NCBI GenBank assembly: GCA_022059125.1
Contig: JAEUWY010000002.1
Span: 2,046,001-2,110,000, forward strand
Length of the DNA: 64,000 nt
Origin: Corynespora cassiicola
Lineage: Eukaryota; Ascomycota; Dothideomycetes; Pleosporales; Corynesporascaceae
Reading direction: 5' to 3'
Part shown: piece by piece, positions 1 through 11,599 of the stretch
Position numbering within the stretch: position 1 is the first letter of the stretch
Layout of the letters: every line of letters starts with the position of its first letter
The notes under the pieces: model-generated
The model's database searches: none
What the model saw: only the letters and a program-made list of their open reading frames with translations
Told to the model about the DNA's origin: nothing
Program-made: the position numbers and the translations under genes

Positions 1-1240
1 TCTTGGTTTAGATCAATTTTCAACCGCTTCGAATCAATTTCTATCAAAGCCTCACCCTTGTTCCTATGGCGTGTTCCCAGGTAGCTTCATCTTTAAAAAA
101 TTGAACCTTCCTGCCTTGATGTCTCTTTTTAGCCAGCCTCTAGTGCACCCCAGCGTCTCTTCTTCGTTTCCCATCACCTGGTATACCAAGCCGCCTTGCA
201 GCCCCTGCATCTTGACCTCCTACTCAAGACTTGAAAAATACACCAAACCATTCAAAGAGCTGTATGAGTCCCTTTCTTCAGCTTTGCTGGGTCAGGACTA
301 AACAGCAAGTACAGACAATAAGTATAAATGGTATTAGTTTTTTACATTTATTTAGGCTAGTGTGAAACAGCGACACAATCTCTAAGTAGAAGGGTACAGT
401 AGGATAGCGTTGAAGAACAAGTAAAGTGGTTGAAAATGAGCAAAGGCTGCGCTCCCTGAACTAGTGCAGCAGCTAATCAGCAATAGCGCTTGGCGGCTTT
501 GTATACGAACCCCGCTCTCGTCTTATGAGACAAGTTGCACAACTTTGTGTACTATGTAGAGGGGCCAATAAAACTCTCTTTTTATATCCAAGTCCCGCCA
601 CATACGGAGAGGGTATACGCTTACAGCTATCGCAAAACCCTATCATTTGTTTCTCTTCCGCGCGGCTCCTCTTGTGAGGGTAACTCCGATCGTCCCTGTA
701 AATTATTCTAGTATCTCCCTCTGGCATCGCTCCCGACTTTACCTCTATCGAATGATACCAGGACCGACAACTGGGCGCCGTTATACCTAAGAGACGTTCT
801 AAAAGCGAGGACAAGGGATGCCATTCGCCAAACCAACGCAAGAGATATCGCTAACGATTGCCCTAAGATGTGTCAGAACGTACGAGCCATGTTCGCCTGC
901 TCTACTTGGCATGCCAGCTTAGGTGATGAACCTATACGTATCAAGCATATCGCCCAGTGTCGAGCAGCGATTGCAAGAAGACAAAGTTGCCCAGAAAATC
1001 AAAGGACCCATGATCATGTTCTTCAGGAGGATGAACCCGATATGAACTGCCCAGAGTGTAGAAGGGAGACACCGCCAGAGACACCTTGATTTTGGAGTTC
1101 TGCGAACATCTCCTGCTCGACTATGCCTCCCCAAGAATAGTTCCGCGCCCTCTGCTTGGCATTTTCTGTAGCTCTTGGATGAGGAATAAAGTTCCTAGTA
1201 GTCAGTTATCTAGTTGTGCATAAGCTTGCGACGATCTTGC
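1..1240. other. Gene-free stretch
   Basis: I see no open frame here with family motifs or a believable exon chain on either strand. The longest open frames (about 120 codons, 473-841 minus) have scattered cysteines but no recognisable domain. This may be decayed sequence continuous with the dioxygenase relic to the right. Confidence 0.5.
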
Positions 1241-1241
1241 C

Positions 1242-1553
1242 TTACCAATTTCCCTGTGCTCGACTAGCGAGATAGACGAAGTGTGGAATCGATGACAGGT
1301 CATCCTCAGGTAACCGCCCCTTGACACCTATATCGAAGAGAAAATAGACAGAGACGTCCTTATCAGAGTCGAAGTTCGGAGGGATGTGGCAGCCATCATA
1401 CCCTTCGGGTTGAATTTGGCTACGGAAGTCTCGCGAGAGCATGCTAGAACAGAATGCTTGCCCTAAAGTAATGTGTCTGCAAAGAGGATCGCCCTCAATA
1501 TCAGTGACTTTGACGTATATAGCGACCCGACATGACGTGTCGCTAATGGCCAT
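1242..1553 (-). CDS. Unrecognised coding-like fragment (103 codons)
   Basis: A minus-strand frame with protein-like composition: mixed hydrophobic and charged residues, no low complexity, and an ATG at 1553. It stays open a further 19 codons or so upstream of that ATG before an in-frame TAA. I do not recognise the family. It lies just downstream of the dioxygenase relic on the same strand, but it does not resemble the catalytic half (HxD...H, RxS) that the relic lacks, so I do not join them. It could be a remnant of a separate gene or chance. Confidence 0.22.
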   Translation of the reverse strand: MAISDTSCRVAIYVKVTDIEGDPLCRHITLGQAFCSSMLSRDFRSQIQPEGYDGCHIPPNFDSDKDVSVYFLFDIGVKGRLPEDDLSSIPHFVYLASRAQGNW

Positions 1554-1649
1554 CAGGTCGACAGTTCCGTTATGAGAGGATTTGAGCGGGAGGGAAGACC
1601 GATGGGATTACAGGGTTGAAAAAGCGGCGCTCAGAGAAATTTGAGGAGT

Positions 1650-2516
1650 TGGGGTTTTCCAGCCGCGTCCTGTTGTAGTAGGATGCCTTGAGATTGATCG
1701 GGGAACGTTCTGTGTGTCTGGGGGGGAGGGGGGAATTGGAGCTCTGACGTCGATGGAGGCGTTGCGGCCGATGCCGCAGATCCGGCGGACTTGCTTGGCG
1801 TACCGTGCATCCCAGGGCGCACGAAGTCGGTGCGTCGATGTCAAGGCGTCGGCAGGGAGCTGAAGTGACGATGCGAGAGAATATGAAATTGCTTCCAAGA
1901 TGACATTGTCGACTTCAATGTACTTCATCAAACAATTACGGTTTTTCCTGATAATTTCTGGCGCTGGTACTGGCTGGCCAAGTCGCATTATATCATCCTT
2001 CGATATCTAAATGAATCAGCAGATAACGAGACCATGAATCATGCCGCTCACATTTTAGATCTCATTCTTGTCTCTAGTACCAGCTGCTTCGACTACCTCT
2101 GCACCCATACCCTTGTACCCGAAATAATTACCTTCTGAAGCGAAATCGTACTTCAACTTTTCTTCGTGAGGTGATTGGAAAAAATCCTGTAAGATATCGA
2201 AAATTCCATTGGAGCCGCTGATAAGCTCCTCTCTCTCGTCGCAATACGAAAGATCGAGGTAGCACACATCGAACAAGCGCATATGTTCCTCCACATCGCC
2301 ACCTAGCAGCTTATGGAGACACACCGTGATAAGAGGAGCCGTTGTAACATCATCTGGAAAGTGAAACACCGTACCTACAGTGTTCGACATCTTTTCAATA
2401 AACTGTTGCACAAAAAGTCGTGTAACTGCGCCTGTGCCATTTTGCTGCGACTCGCTTTTTTGCCGAAGAGCATGCTTCTGGCCTTGGTAAAGCGGAGAAG
2501 CTTGATAATGTGCCAC
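1650..2516 (-). pseudogene. Relic of a 2OG-Fe(II) (isopenicillin-N-synthase-like) dioxygenase
   Basis: Exon A (to 2052) carries the typical N-terminal segment of fungal 2OG-Fe(II) dioxygenases, including EEKLKYDF, a GYKGMGAEVV-like stretch and GTRDKNEI. A 45-bp intron (2007-2051, GTGAGC...TTTAG) would join it to exon B from 2006, which continues in the family pattern (ISKDD, then a helical segment ending LPADALTSTHRL). Two lesions mark it as dead. A TAA at 2055-2057 stands where the family has the Tyr of a NE(F/I)YN motif, and the catalytic HxD...H/RxS half is missing after the HRL segment. No ATG is in a sensible place at the 5' end. Normal members are about 330-350 residues. Family assignment rests on motif order only. 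Confidence 0.6.
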
Positions 2517-2863
2517 CCGAAGCTATTGTTGATTGCAAGGAACTACAGTATATGGTGTTATGATTGGTGGGTATAAAGACTGTTGCAAATGCAAGCATCA
2601 TGAACGGAAGCAAGGACCTTATCACGAGCTTGATGACGGGCCACCAAGGTCTTGGCCAAGGTGGCATTGATGGTAGCGTATGAAAATCCAGGGACCCCGC
2701 ACGGCACCGTTTGCGCTTATTCGCCTCCCTCAATTGGAAACGGAGATTTACAAACATGGTCATTCGAGGGATTTTATCATTGAGTCCCGAGATACATATG
2801 CCACCACATGAATAATTTCTGACCCTCCCCACCAAACCATTCTTTGAGGGAAATCCCAACAAG

Positions 2864-4449
2864 ATGTCGCACCATAAAGCCAGCCCTGGCGAAGATATTG
2901 AAAATTTCGCTCATGTCGTTCAGCAAGTAGATGAGAATACTGCCACAAACTTACAGCAGGAGCTCCAAGCATCGAGGCAGGGCGGCTTTATCCCCGATAC
3001 CCCCGAACTTAAGAAACAGAATCGGGCACTCAACCGTAAATTCGATATTTACATTCTGCCATTGTGCATCCTCATTTACATGTTCAATGGTCTTGATAGG
3101 TCAAATCTGGGGAATGCGCAGACCGATGGATTTACCGACGACTTGGGCATGAGGCCGTCCGCTATCAATACAGCAACGTCACTCTTCTTCACCACGTTTG
3201 TTCCACTCCAGCCCTTCTCGGTCATCATCGGAAAGAAGGTTGGACAATCTACATACCTCGGCATCATTGGGCTTGGCTGGGGCATCCTTACTCTGTGTCA
3301 TGCATGGGTTAAGAATGAAGCTCAGTTGATTGCTATTCGACTACTCATTGGGGCGTTTGAGGCTGGTTTCTACCCTACGTGTGTTTCTTATTTGTCGCTC
3401 TTTTACCCACGATTCGACCTTGCTTTCAGAATCGCGCTATTCTATGGCTCATATGCTATCGCCGGTGCGTTCGGTGGGCTGATCGCATACGGCTGCTTCC
3501 AGATTGATGGTAGCATGCATGGCTGGCAGTACTTGTTCATAATGGAAGGCACCTTGACAATCGCCATTGCAATACTAACGCCTTTTTGGCTGGCGAAAGG
3601 GCCAGACCAAGCATGGTTTCTGAACGCCACAGAAAAGAGCTTTGCCGAGCACAGAATGGTCATTGATTCTTCTGCAAATCTTGACTCACGATTCAAATTA
3701 TCGAAACGAGATGTACGGGAAGCAGCCAAAGATTGGAAGCTCTGGGCGATTCTGCCTTTTAATGTTCTGGCCAGTACAGCACCGCAAGGCTTTACAATAT
3801 TTTTGCCCATTGTTATTAAGGTATGCTCTGATTAGGTTGCGAGCTTGACATGATGGACTGATATTTTCAGGGTCTCGGTTACTCTGGCCCGGTGGCAAAC
3901 CTTATGACAGTGCCGCCATATGTCGTCGGGGCGGTTTTATTACTTGTTTTCGCTTACTCGTCAGATCACTTTCGAGAGCGAACAATACACATTCTCACTG
4001 GCCTTCTCCTGGTAATCATAGGTCTCATCTTGGCATTTTCTTTGCCTCTATCCAACTCTGAGGCTAGATATGGAGGCATCATCATTCTACTGTCGGGCAC
4101 ATTCATTGCAGCTCCGATCACAGTGGCATGGCTAGCTGGCAACACGCCCGAGCCAGGAAAACGAGCCATCGTTTTAGGTATCAACGGATGGGGTAATCTC
4201 GGCGGAATCATCGGCAGTGAGTTGTTTCTGGCCAAATACGGGCCAACATATGTCTGGCCGCTAAAAGTCACTACCGGCCTGATTTCAGTGGCTTTTGTGG
4301 GATATGTAGCATACTATTTCGAATTGAGGATATGGAATCGATTAAAAGCCAAGAAAATCGAAAGGATGACACCCGAGGAGATAGAGGATGAAAACACGAA
4401 CAGCATACGATACTCGGACAAGAAATGGACATTTGTGTATGGTGTGTAG
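2864..4449 (+). CDS. Dal5-like MFS transporter (anion:cation symporter family)
   Basis: Two exons, 2864-3820 and 3871-4449, joined by a 50-bp intron (GTATGC...TTTCAG), give 511 residues. The protein looks like the allantoate/nicotinate/pantothenate permease branch of the major facilitator superfamily: a cytoplasmic N-terminus of about 60 residues, a first membrane segment ending FNGLDRSNLGNA, a loop between segments 2 and 3, GAFEAGFYPTCV after segment 4, HGWQYLFIMEG before segment 6, a long central loop, and a second six-helix half with GNTPEPGKRA. It should import a small organic anion, amide or vitamin across the plasma membrane; the substrate cannot be read from sequence. It is divergent from the dioxygenase relic, with about 350 bp between them. 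Confidence 0.93.
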
Positions 4450-5019
4450 AGAAGCTCTGATTTTTCTGGGCTTTTTTCTGCATTGACGATGCGGGAAAGG
4501 GGAGTTGCCCCACATTGGCAGAAGTGTCTTCAATAATTTATACAAAAATTATGTCTTACCTGCCTGCTCTGATTGATGCTTAAGTACCGAACCAGTATAG
4601 AACCGTCAGCTGTGAAACGATTGATATAGAAGAAGGAAAATTATTCTCACTAACAACATGAAATCTCGCATCTAGAGTTGTGTTGTAATTGTTTGTCCAT
4701 CATCGCTTTTCAACTTTGGGGTCATCACATGTCAAAGAGTATCCAGGTATTGTACGTCATCGCAGCCTCAGCTCCTCGCCAACTCATGCATCAAAGAACT
4801 TCGATCGCACTAGTTGCAACTCTATTCATGATCTCACCTTCAATTCGGGATAATGATGTTTGACTACCAGTAATTATTGCGCTGCACTACATAAAAAGCT
4901 CCTCTTCTCGCGATTCGAGCATGTCCTTCCTCGTCTACCACGCTCCTGTCCGAACTTCATTCAAAAAACAAACAAAATCACTCGCATAGAGAAAATCTTG
5001 ATACAAACCTACAGCGGAG
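4450..5019. other. Intergenic region upstream of the small repeat-motif gene
   Basis: No coding exon seen. A TATA-like CATAAAAAG lies near 4889, about 130 bp before the ATG at 5020, followed by a C/T-rich stretch, which fits a promoter and 5' leader. Confidence 0.4.
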
Positions 5020-5445
5020 ATGGCTGTACACTCTAAGACGGTGCGGGGAACTTTCTCCAACCCAAAAACAAAGACGGCATTGAAGATGGGCCGAAATCCG
5101 ACACAGCTCGGCGATCCTATATCGCTAGAATCAGAGAAGAACGATTCCGTTCCGTTGGACTCAATCCCGGATTTCTCGAAGCTCCAGCCGGCTGATCCAT
5201 ATCGCCAAAACGAGGGCCTTGGTGGGCGGTTTCCATATTCAAAGACGTTTCAAGATATGAAAGGTGGTGCCTCAAGGCTTGTTATAAACAGAAGCATGCT
5301 TGGAGATCCGATTTCGATGAAAGCAGAGACCAGTAAAAGCGAATGGGGACGTGGGGCAGGTCCGTCACAAGATGAGGAACAGCTCAGGATCGCGGCTCAG
5401 AGACGAGGCGAATATGATAACAGACGGCGGGGAAGCAAGCTATAA
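5020..5445 (+). CDS. Small conserved-looking protein with a duplicated LGDPIS motif
   Basis: An uninterrupted 141-residue frame starting at a clear ATG. It is hydrophilic, rich in Ser, Lys, Arg and Gly, and has no membrane segment or signal peptide. The one striking feature is an internal repeat: LGDPISLESE near residues 31-40 and LGDPISMKAE near residues 94-103, each preceded by a basic/polar stretch. I recognise the style of small fungal hypothetical proteins, but I have no function for it. The C-terminus (RRGEYDNRRRGSKL) is very basic. It stands alone, with a promoter-like leader upstream and an AT-rich 3' flank. Confidence 0.7.
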   Translation: MAVHSKTVRGTFSNPKTKTALKMGRNPTQLGDPISLESEKNDSVPLDSIPDFSKLQPADPYRQNEGLGGRFPYSKTFQDMKGGASRLVINRSMLGDPISMKAETSKSEWGRGAGPSQDEEQLRIAAQRRGEYDNRRRGSKL

Positions 5446-5892
5446 ACCCCAATTATCGTGGCGTTCTTACCTTCTCGCGCTTAAAAAAAACCTCACTCTT
5501 CAATTACAAATGTAAACACTTCAATTATTTTACGTGTGCGCTTTCTTGTGAGCTGTTTATAAGTTTGAAATGAAAACTACTTTTTTATTATAAATTATAG
5601 TAAAATTTCACTGCAGCTAATTCTAGAAGCTGATGTCTAAACTAAAGCTACATGTTTGTTGTATAATCTTAATGTATCATCGTGGTTATGGAGTAAGAAC
5701 ACCCTACCATCCTCATTACATCTCCTGAAATAGAGATGAGTAGTGATAGGAGCATGCTATAGTAGTAGGATTCTCTATACCAATCATATGCTGGAACCCA
5801 CTACTCGCTCTTTCACAGATACTGAAAGCAGCTTCATACTGATGATGTTGATTAAAAAGAAAACCAGACAGCGTACGCTAAGCGGTACGGGA
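5446..5892. other. AT-rich gene-free stretch
   Basis: Low-GC sequence with many stops in all frames, including T/A runs near 5575-5605. No gene or repeat family recognised. Confidence 0.45.
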
Positions 5893-6470
5893 AACTAGCA
5901 CGTTGTCGAAGCCATCCAAGAGCACTTCGCACGGAAGGACTTTGTCGCACCGCCCAAGCGCGCAAGCGGCATAATGTTGTGCCATCGGGCCAAGGGGTAT
6001 GTGGATGGCTCGGCAAACATTGTACTGGCCAGAGAAAGGCTTGCTCGTAGTTTACGAATAAGCATAATCAGAGGCATGCACCCTCTTTAACAAGCAGCTC
6101 CGCAAGCTTCGAGGATCCGCAAAAGGCTTTGGTTAGATCTGTATCATGGTGTTCTGTGGTGACCTCCACTATTTCTGCCCTAGACAGGAGCAGACCTTAT
6201 TCTACTCATCACGGCGTTCTAATAGGATCGAGAAAAGGTGTCTACTGCCGCAAGACACGGCGCGTGCTCTGTGGGAAGCCTCCGCGACAGTCGTCCTCCT
6301 CATGGAGCAAGTACACCCGAATTCGGAAAGTGACCAGGATGCCTCAGACCTCCGCATCCTCGAAACTATGTGCTGTCGCAAGGGTAGACTGAAAGCGTCG
6401 TGGCGTAGAAAAACGAGTAACGATCTTCCTCTCTGTCCTCGCTCCGGAGTTTTGGTGAAACGATGAATTC
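5893..6470 (+). pseudogene. Degenerate Helitron/PIF1-type helicase fragment
   Basis: Two same-strand segments look like pieces of a PIF1-family helicase as carried by Helitrons and related fungal elements. The first (5899-6090) begins HVVEAIQEHFARKDF. The second (about 6090-6466) reads NKQLRKLRGSAKGFG, an in-frame TAG at 6134-6136, then MVFCGDLHYFCP, matching the helicase pattern 'FGG...GDFHQFPPV'. It continues through ARALWEAS and VVLLMEQV, which match the 'LW...V..LTEQMR' part. The Walker A motif is absent and the first segment ends in a stop, so the element is dead. Family assignment is by motif memory. Confidence 0.5.
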
Positions 6471-6802
6471 GAATGCGGCAAATCACCTCTGGTCGAATTT
6501 TTCTATGCCGGACTTAATTATAGTGTAATCAGCTCCACTAATTAGAATGTCTTATCATACTCGAAAGTGGAGAATCGTGTGGGTGGACGCGGCAATGGCG
6601 CATGTCAGCCGGACGCTATGCGCCAAGACGCTCTCACCGGTCGGCGAGGCAGAAACGCGAATCTCTTTTTGCTCGGCCTCCAAGTATGGTCGTCAGCCTC
6701 AAAATTGATGACTATAAAAGGCGCGAGGAATCGGGTCTGACATATGTGTTATCATTGACCGCCACCCACTTTGTCCAGCCCTGGTAAGGAGATCCGTCGA
6801 AA
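6471..6802. other. Leader/promoter region of the NACHT gene
   Basis: No gene seen. Sequence between the helicase relic and the ATG at 6803; it presumably holds the NACHT gene's promoter and 5' leader. Confidence 0.35.
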
Positions 6803-9800
6803 ATGAATGAGTTTCAGCAGGCCCATAAGGAATTCCTCGACAAACTTACCGATGAGGAGAGGAAAAATTTTCTTCAGGTTAAGACGTCAAAAGAGCTTCT
6901 GGAAGGACTACAAAAATTCACCCAGTTCTCTAAGAACAAGACAAAATGGACGAACCTTTGCAACCGAGTCAGGCAGTGTAGTGACAAGCTGAACCCGTAC
7001 TTTTCTGTCATTTCGATCACTATCCAGTCTCACCCAGAATGGGCCGGGATCGCATGGGGGGCGTTTAGACTTGTCTTGCTTGTAAGTCAACCGCTGAGTA
7101 CCTGTTCTTTCACTGATACGTAGTAGCTCGCCAGTAACTACGGAACCTTCTTTGATAAGCTTGGCGATCTCCTCGAACAGTTATCCGCAAAGATACCTGC
7201 ATACGACAGCATCAGCGAGACCAAAATCTCAATAGAAGAAACCTTTAATGAGGCACTCAAGAAGGCTGATCTTTGGACCAGACCGCCACCCACTGTCGAG
7301 TTATCTGATAGATTCCAAAATTCGCTCCGTGCTTTCTATCTTGACTTGTTTGAGATCTTTCAAAGTATCGCTAAGGTTTTCACTAGCAAAAGTGGCAGTT
7401 TGTCTTCCTTACCATTCCACCCTCTCGAGCTAACACTATAGAATTAAAAAAAACGCCTATTGTTATCAGTCAATTGCTCTGGCAGCCATTTGACGTGCGG
7501 CATGCGAATCTGTTGCAACGTCTTGATCGCCACAACGAGATTCTGAAGCTGGAACTCAAAATAATGACTTTCAAGATGGAAGGTCATATTGCTCGCATCC
7601 TCATTAACGCTACAACCCAAAAGGCTGTTGAACTAAGGGATGTCTTTCCCAGCCTTTCCAAAATTCAATCCCAGATCGAGGATTTTGAATCACGATCGTT
7701 GTCCAATCTGACAGACCACAGTACCATTATGAATCGTATGAGGGAAACAATCGACACAGCAGATAAAAGTGACTTTAAGCGACCCTTTGAATATTGACTT
7801 ACTTATCATTCACAGGATCATTGCTCGGCCGAATAAAAGCATGGATCGGATCTTCGCCCTTTATGGACACTTTCGAGCGTTTAATATCAGCTCGCCAGGA
7901 AGGGACTGCAGAATGGATCTTCCAAACAGATGTTTATAGAAATTGGGAGGAATCACCGACTCATACCAATAAGAACCTGTTAATGAGGAACTTTCTTTGG
8001 GTCCAAGGTACGTTACCTGGTCGTGTTGACCGACTTATGCTCTAACAGTATAGGCATACCTGGTGTCGGTAAGAGCGTGCTTTCTGCATCGGTGATCCAA
8101 TCTTTGCGCGGTGATGTTGAAATATCCACATCATCCCATCCACTCGTAACATTCTTTATATTCGAGTATAATGCAAGGGACGGGCATCCGGCCCCCCGGG
8201 ATCACGGGTACCGAGCAATTCTGGCTCAACTTTTCGAAGGGTTACGGGATGACGATGATGTCCTTGAGCTTTTCTCTTTCGCTATGACGAGGAGACGACA
8301 CGGCCAAACCACTGCAACAACTTCTGAACTCGTAGACCTCATCAGAATGCTGGCCAGTCGCATAGATCGCTGGTACATAGTTATTGACGGTGTCGACGAA
8401 TGTGAAGAAGCGGATGATCTCATCCTTGACCTTGGAAATGCTCTAGGGGACCAACAAACCAAATTGATTCTCTTCAGCCGCCCAAACGTCCGATCTTTGC
8501 GCCACCAGATGAAGCCAGAACAAATATTGATTGTCACTCGCTTGCTCAACGAAGATGACCTCAGACTCTACTTCAACACTCATATAGAGAAATTTCAGAA
8601 TCTTGGGATTCTATCCGCCTCAGCCTCACGGGATTATCTTGTTAGTTGTCTCATCACGGGAGCCAATGGCATGTTTCAATGGGCACGTCTTATGATTAAC
8701 CATCTTCGCTCTGACGGACTTGTACCTTGGCAACGATTGAACATCATCCGACGGCTAAAAACCCCCGAGAGACTCGAAGAAATGTATATCCGTATCCTGC
8801 GACATCTGGCAGATAAGCTATCTTCTGAACAATCTATGGCCCGACGCATATTTCTCTGGTTGACTTTCGGTAAAAGGTCACTCTCCACGAAGGAATTGGA
8901 AGACATTCTTCTACCTTGCAGAGAGAACTCTTCAGATCTTGTGAAGCAAATTTGTTTCTCGTCTGAGGAGGAACGTTTCCTCGATTTTGAGCACAGTGTC
9001 GTCATGGTCAGCGGCAGTCTCGTCGAAAAACGATGGTGTGCGCAGACACAAGCAACGATATACTCCTTTATCCACGGGTCAGTCCTGGAATTCTTCCAAT
9101 CCAAATGTAAAGCAGCAGAATGCCGTCCTCGGAAAGAAGCGGGGACCATAGACTATTTTCTACCTCCTGTTCGCGAAGCGGAATGCGACTTGACGCTGAA
9201 CTGTCTGTCTTACATCCTTAGTCGAGTACCCGGCAAGCCGCTATCTGGGAACATGTTTGAGAGAGCATTACCTACCACATTGACTGAGCGTCAGCCGTTT
9301 CTCAGCTATGCGGCACTTCAATGGCCATTTCACCTGGCGAGTATGGGGAAAGCGCTTGCAGCCCAGCAATTACCCAACCCGAACAGCTTCCAGCACTTGG
9401 TGAAAGAGATTTTTCAAGAGCTTGGACGATTCCTCATGGCCAAGCTTCTTCCAATGGTTTGGGTTGAGCTTACATACACATTCGAAAAAGAACCCAATAG
9501 TCACAACACGCTGCATAAGACACTCTTAGATTGGGCCGACCGGATCGACACTCTAAACATTCCAAGCTTATCAGATGATTCTGATGGGGTACCGGCCGCT
9601 ATCGCTGCGTTCGCGGAGGATTTGGTCAGCTTGCACGCACTATGGGGGGACACACTTGCCATAAGCCCTCATCAAATATGGCAAGATGTCACCGCATTCA
9701 CGCAAAGCCCTTTCTTTGTTACAACATCGGCGGTCAGCATTAAAACTCTTACTGCAGAAAGTTTGAGTCGATCTTCGGCAGGCACTTTTCCGTTAAGCAA

Positions 9801-11461
9801 GATCTCTCGCGATGATCCCAACACGGATTTGCTAGCGGTGCTTACGATATGGCCATCGAAGTAAGCGATAAAGACCGAGATGATCTTCGAGCTCTTCAAA
9901 TCTAACGATATGCAGGTCTTTTACTGAAACTTTGGATGGTGCTGTTCCACGACGAAAGCGTCCGGGAAAACTTAGCCGGTACGACGGGTGGGTGGCTCAA
10001 TACGAGCTATGGGACATTGAAGCAGATGAACCAACTCTTGTAGAAGATTCCAAGATTCCTCTGGACAGAGAGGAAATAGAAGTGCAGTATGAGAGGTTCC
10101 GAAAACACATTAAGAATTTCGATAAGTCTCTCACAGCGAAGGCTGCAAGAAAGGAATTAGCGCTGCACTTTCCGAGTGGCATCGAGAGCGATCTGCGAAC
10201 TATTTCGGTTCTCAGGACAATCTACAGACGGCTTTTGCCATTTCCTAAAAGTCTTACTAAAGAAAACCAGCCTTTAGCAGATATCTGGCGGCCGATCTTG
10301 ATGCCCATTAGGCACACTCTTCATGCCACCCTACTTCTCGGCTTGCCTCCAGCCACGGACGCGAACAAGCAGGTCAGAGTTGTAGCATCATCTGGTCGCA
10401 TACCGCAAGCGCTTGTACTAGGCAGAACCCCTGCTTTCAGGATCCTTACTCATGGCAAGTTTGTCCTATATCAAAGTGTCGAGGGACGGGATGGATTAAG
10501 CGAAGAGGAAGATCCTGCCGGTACAATCGCAGCTTACAAGATCACGCATCAAGATGGAGCCGATAACATAAGACTGCTCGGATGCATTGAAGGTGACGGA
10601 TCTCGGGGCTGCATCGTTCGCTGTTGTTTCCATCCGCAGCTCCCTCTTCTCGCTTTTCACTATGTCTCCAGGACCAGCATATCACAGCTCTTTATTTGGT
10701 CCTTTGCAAAGCATTCCTCGGATGATAACAAAAACTTTGTCCTACTCAATCATGAACTTCTTCAGCCCGGAATGACCGGTGGCTTCTCCCTCGCCAGCAT
10801 CGCTTCGATTCACGGAAGGCTAAAGTCTCTGCACTTTACATCATGCGGAACGAACCTTATCTATCAACCCTACCACTCTGCAAACCCGCATATCAGAAAC
10901 CTAACAGAGTATGTGCTATACAAGTCGGCCGTACAGGCCTCAGAATGTGACGACGCCCGGGATCAACCATTTTCAAACGACATGCAAGACCAGTTTTCCG
11001 CCTTGATAAAGACGGATGAGCTGCCGAAGGCAATGGTACTTGACCGACCGGCGATGCACGCTGATGGCAGCTTTACCACGCTCTCCTTTAATCCCAGTGC
11101 TGCTCATCGTGATGTGAAGCTTGTACACTCGGAGGGGAATTTCGAGGAGGAGCAGTCGTTACTGTCTCTGCCTTCATGGGAAGACATCAAGAATGTCTCT
11201 GTGAGCATGCGAATGCCAGACGCCAAGCGCGACGATAAAGTGACTTTCATCCTAAATAAGACTGCCCAGCCATTCTACTTCCTGGGTGATGGAGGGAAGC
11301 ATACGTCGCCTGCGTTGGTTAGAAAGAATATTCGTGCCATCAAAAAAGTGGAGAAACGTGCACTGTCTACCGGATGGGATGGCGTGACTTGTGAAGGAAT
11401 ACCTCATGAAGAGGAAGAAGGAGGAGAATACATGCAGAAGCGATTAAGACTAAGCAACTAA
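6803..11461 (+). CDS. NACHT-domain STAND protein (NLR-like), DUF7708-like N-terminus
   Basis: Six exons (6803-7081, 7127-7397, 7442-7768, 7816-8007, 8054-9860, 9916-11461; introns 44-55 bp) sum to 4,422 nt, 1,473 residues. The N-terminal helical region contains HPEWAGIAWGAFRLVLL followed by LASNYGTFFDKL, resembling the domain catalogued as DUF7708 that precedes NACHT in many fungal NLR-like proteins. The NACHT NTPase follows: Walker A GIPGVGKS near residue 357 and Walker B YIVIDGVDECEE near residue 463, then helical and winged-helix-like segments. The last 500-plus residues are not tandem repeats; they look like a degenerate beta-propeller or an orphan domain. Such proteins are thought to act in non-self recognition and regulated cell death, which is inference here. 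Two donors are weak (GTTTGT at 7398, GTGACT at 7769), but all junctions keep frame. Confidence 0.88.
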
Positions 11462-11599
11462 GAAACCTTTTAATTTCTTATACAGTTTAATTATTATAGC
11501 TTCAACCCTGGCAGTACGATTCTTTCAGCCTCAACTTGCCTCGACTGAGGTTCTTAAAACTCCACACTCAGATATATCTTTAGTGTATTTCCTCCGACC

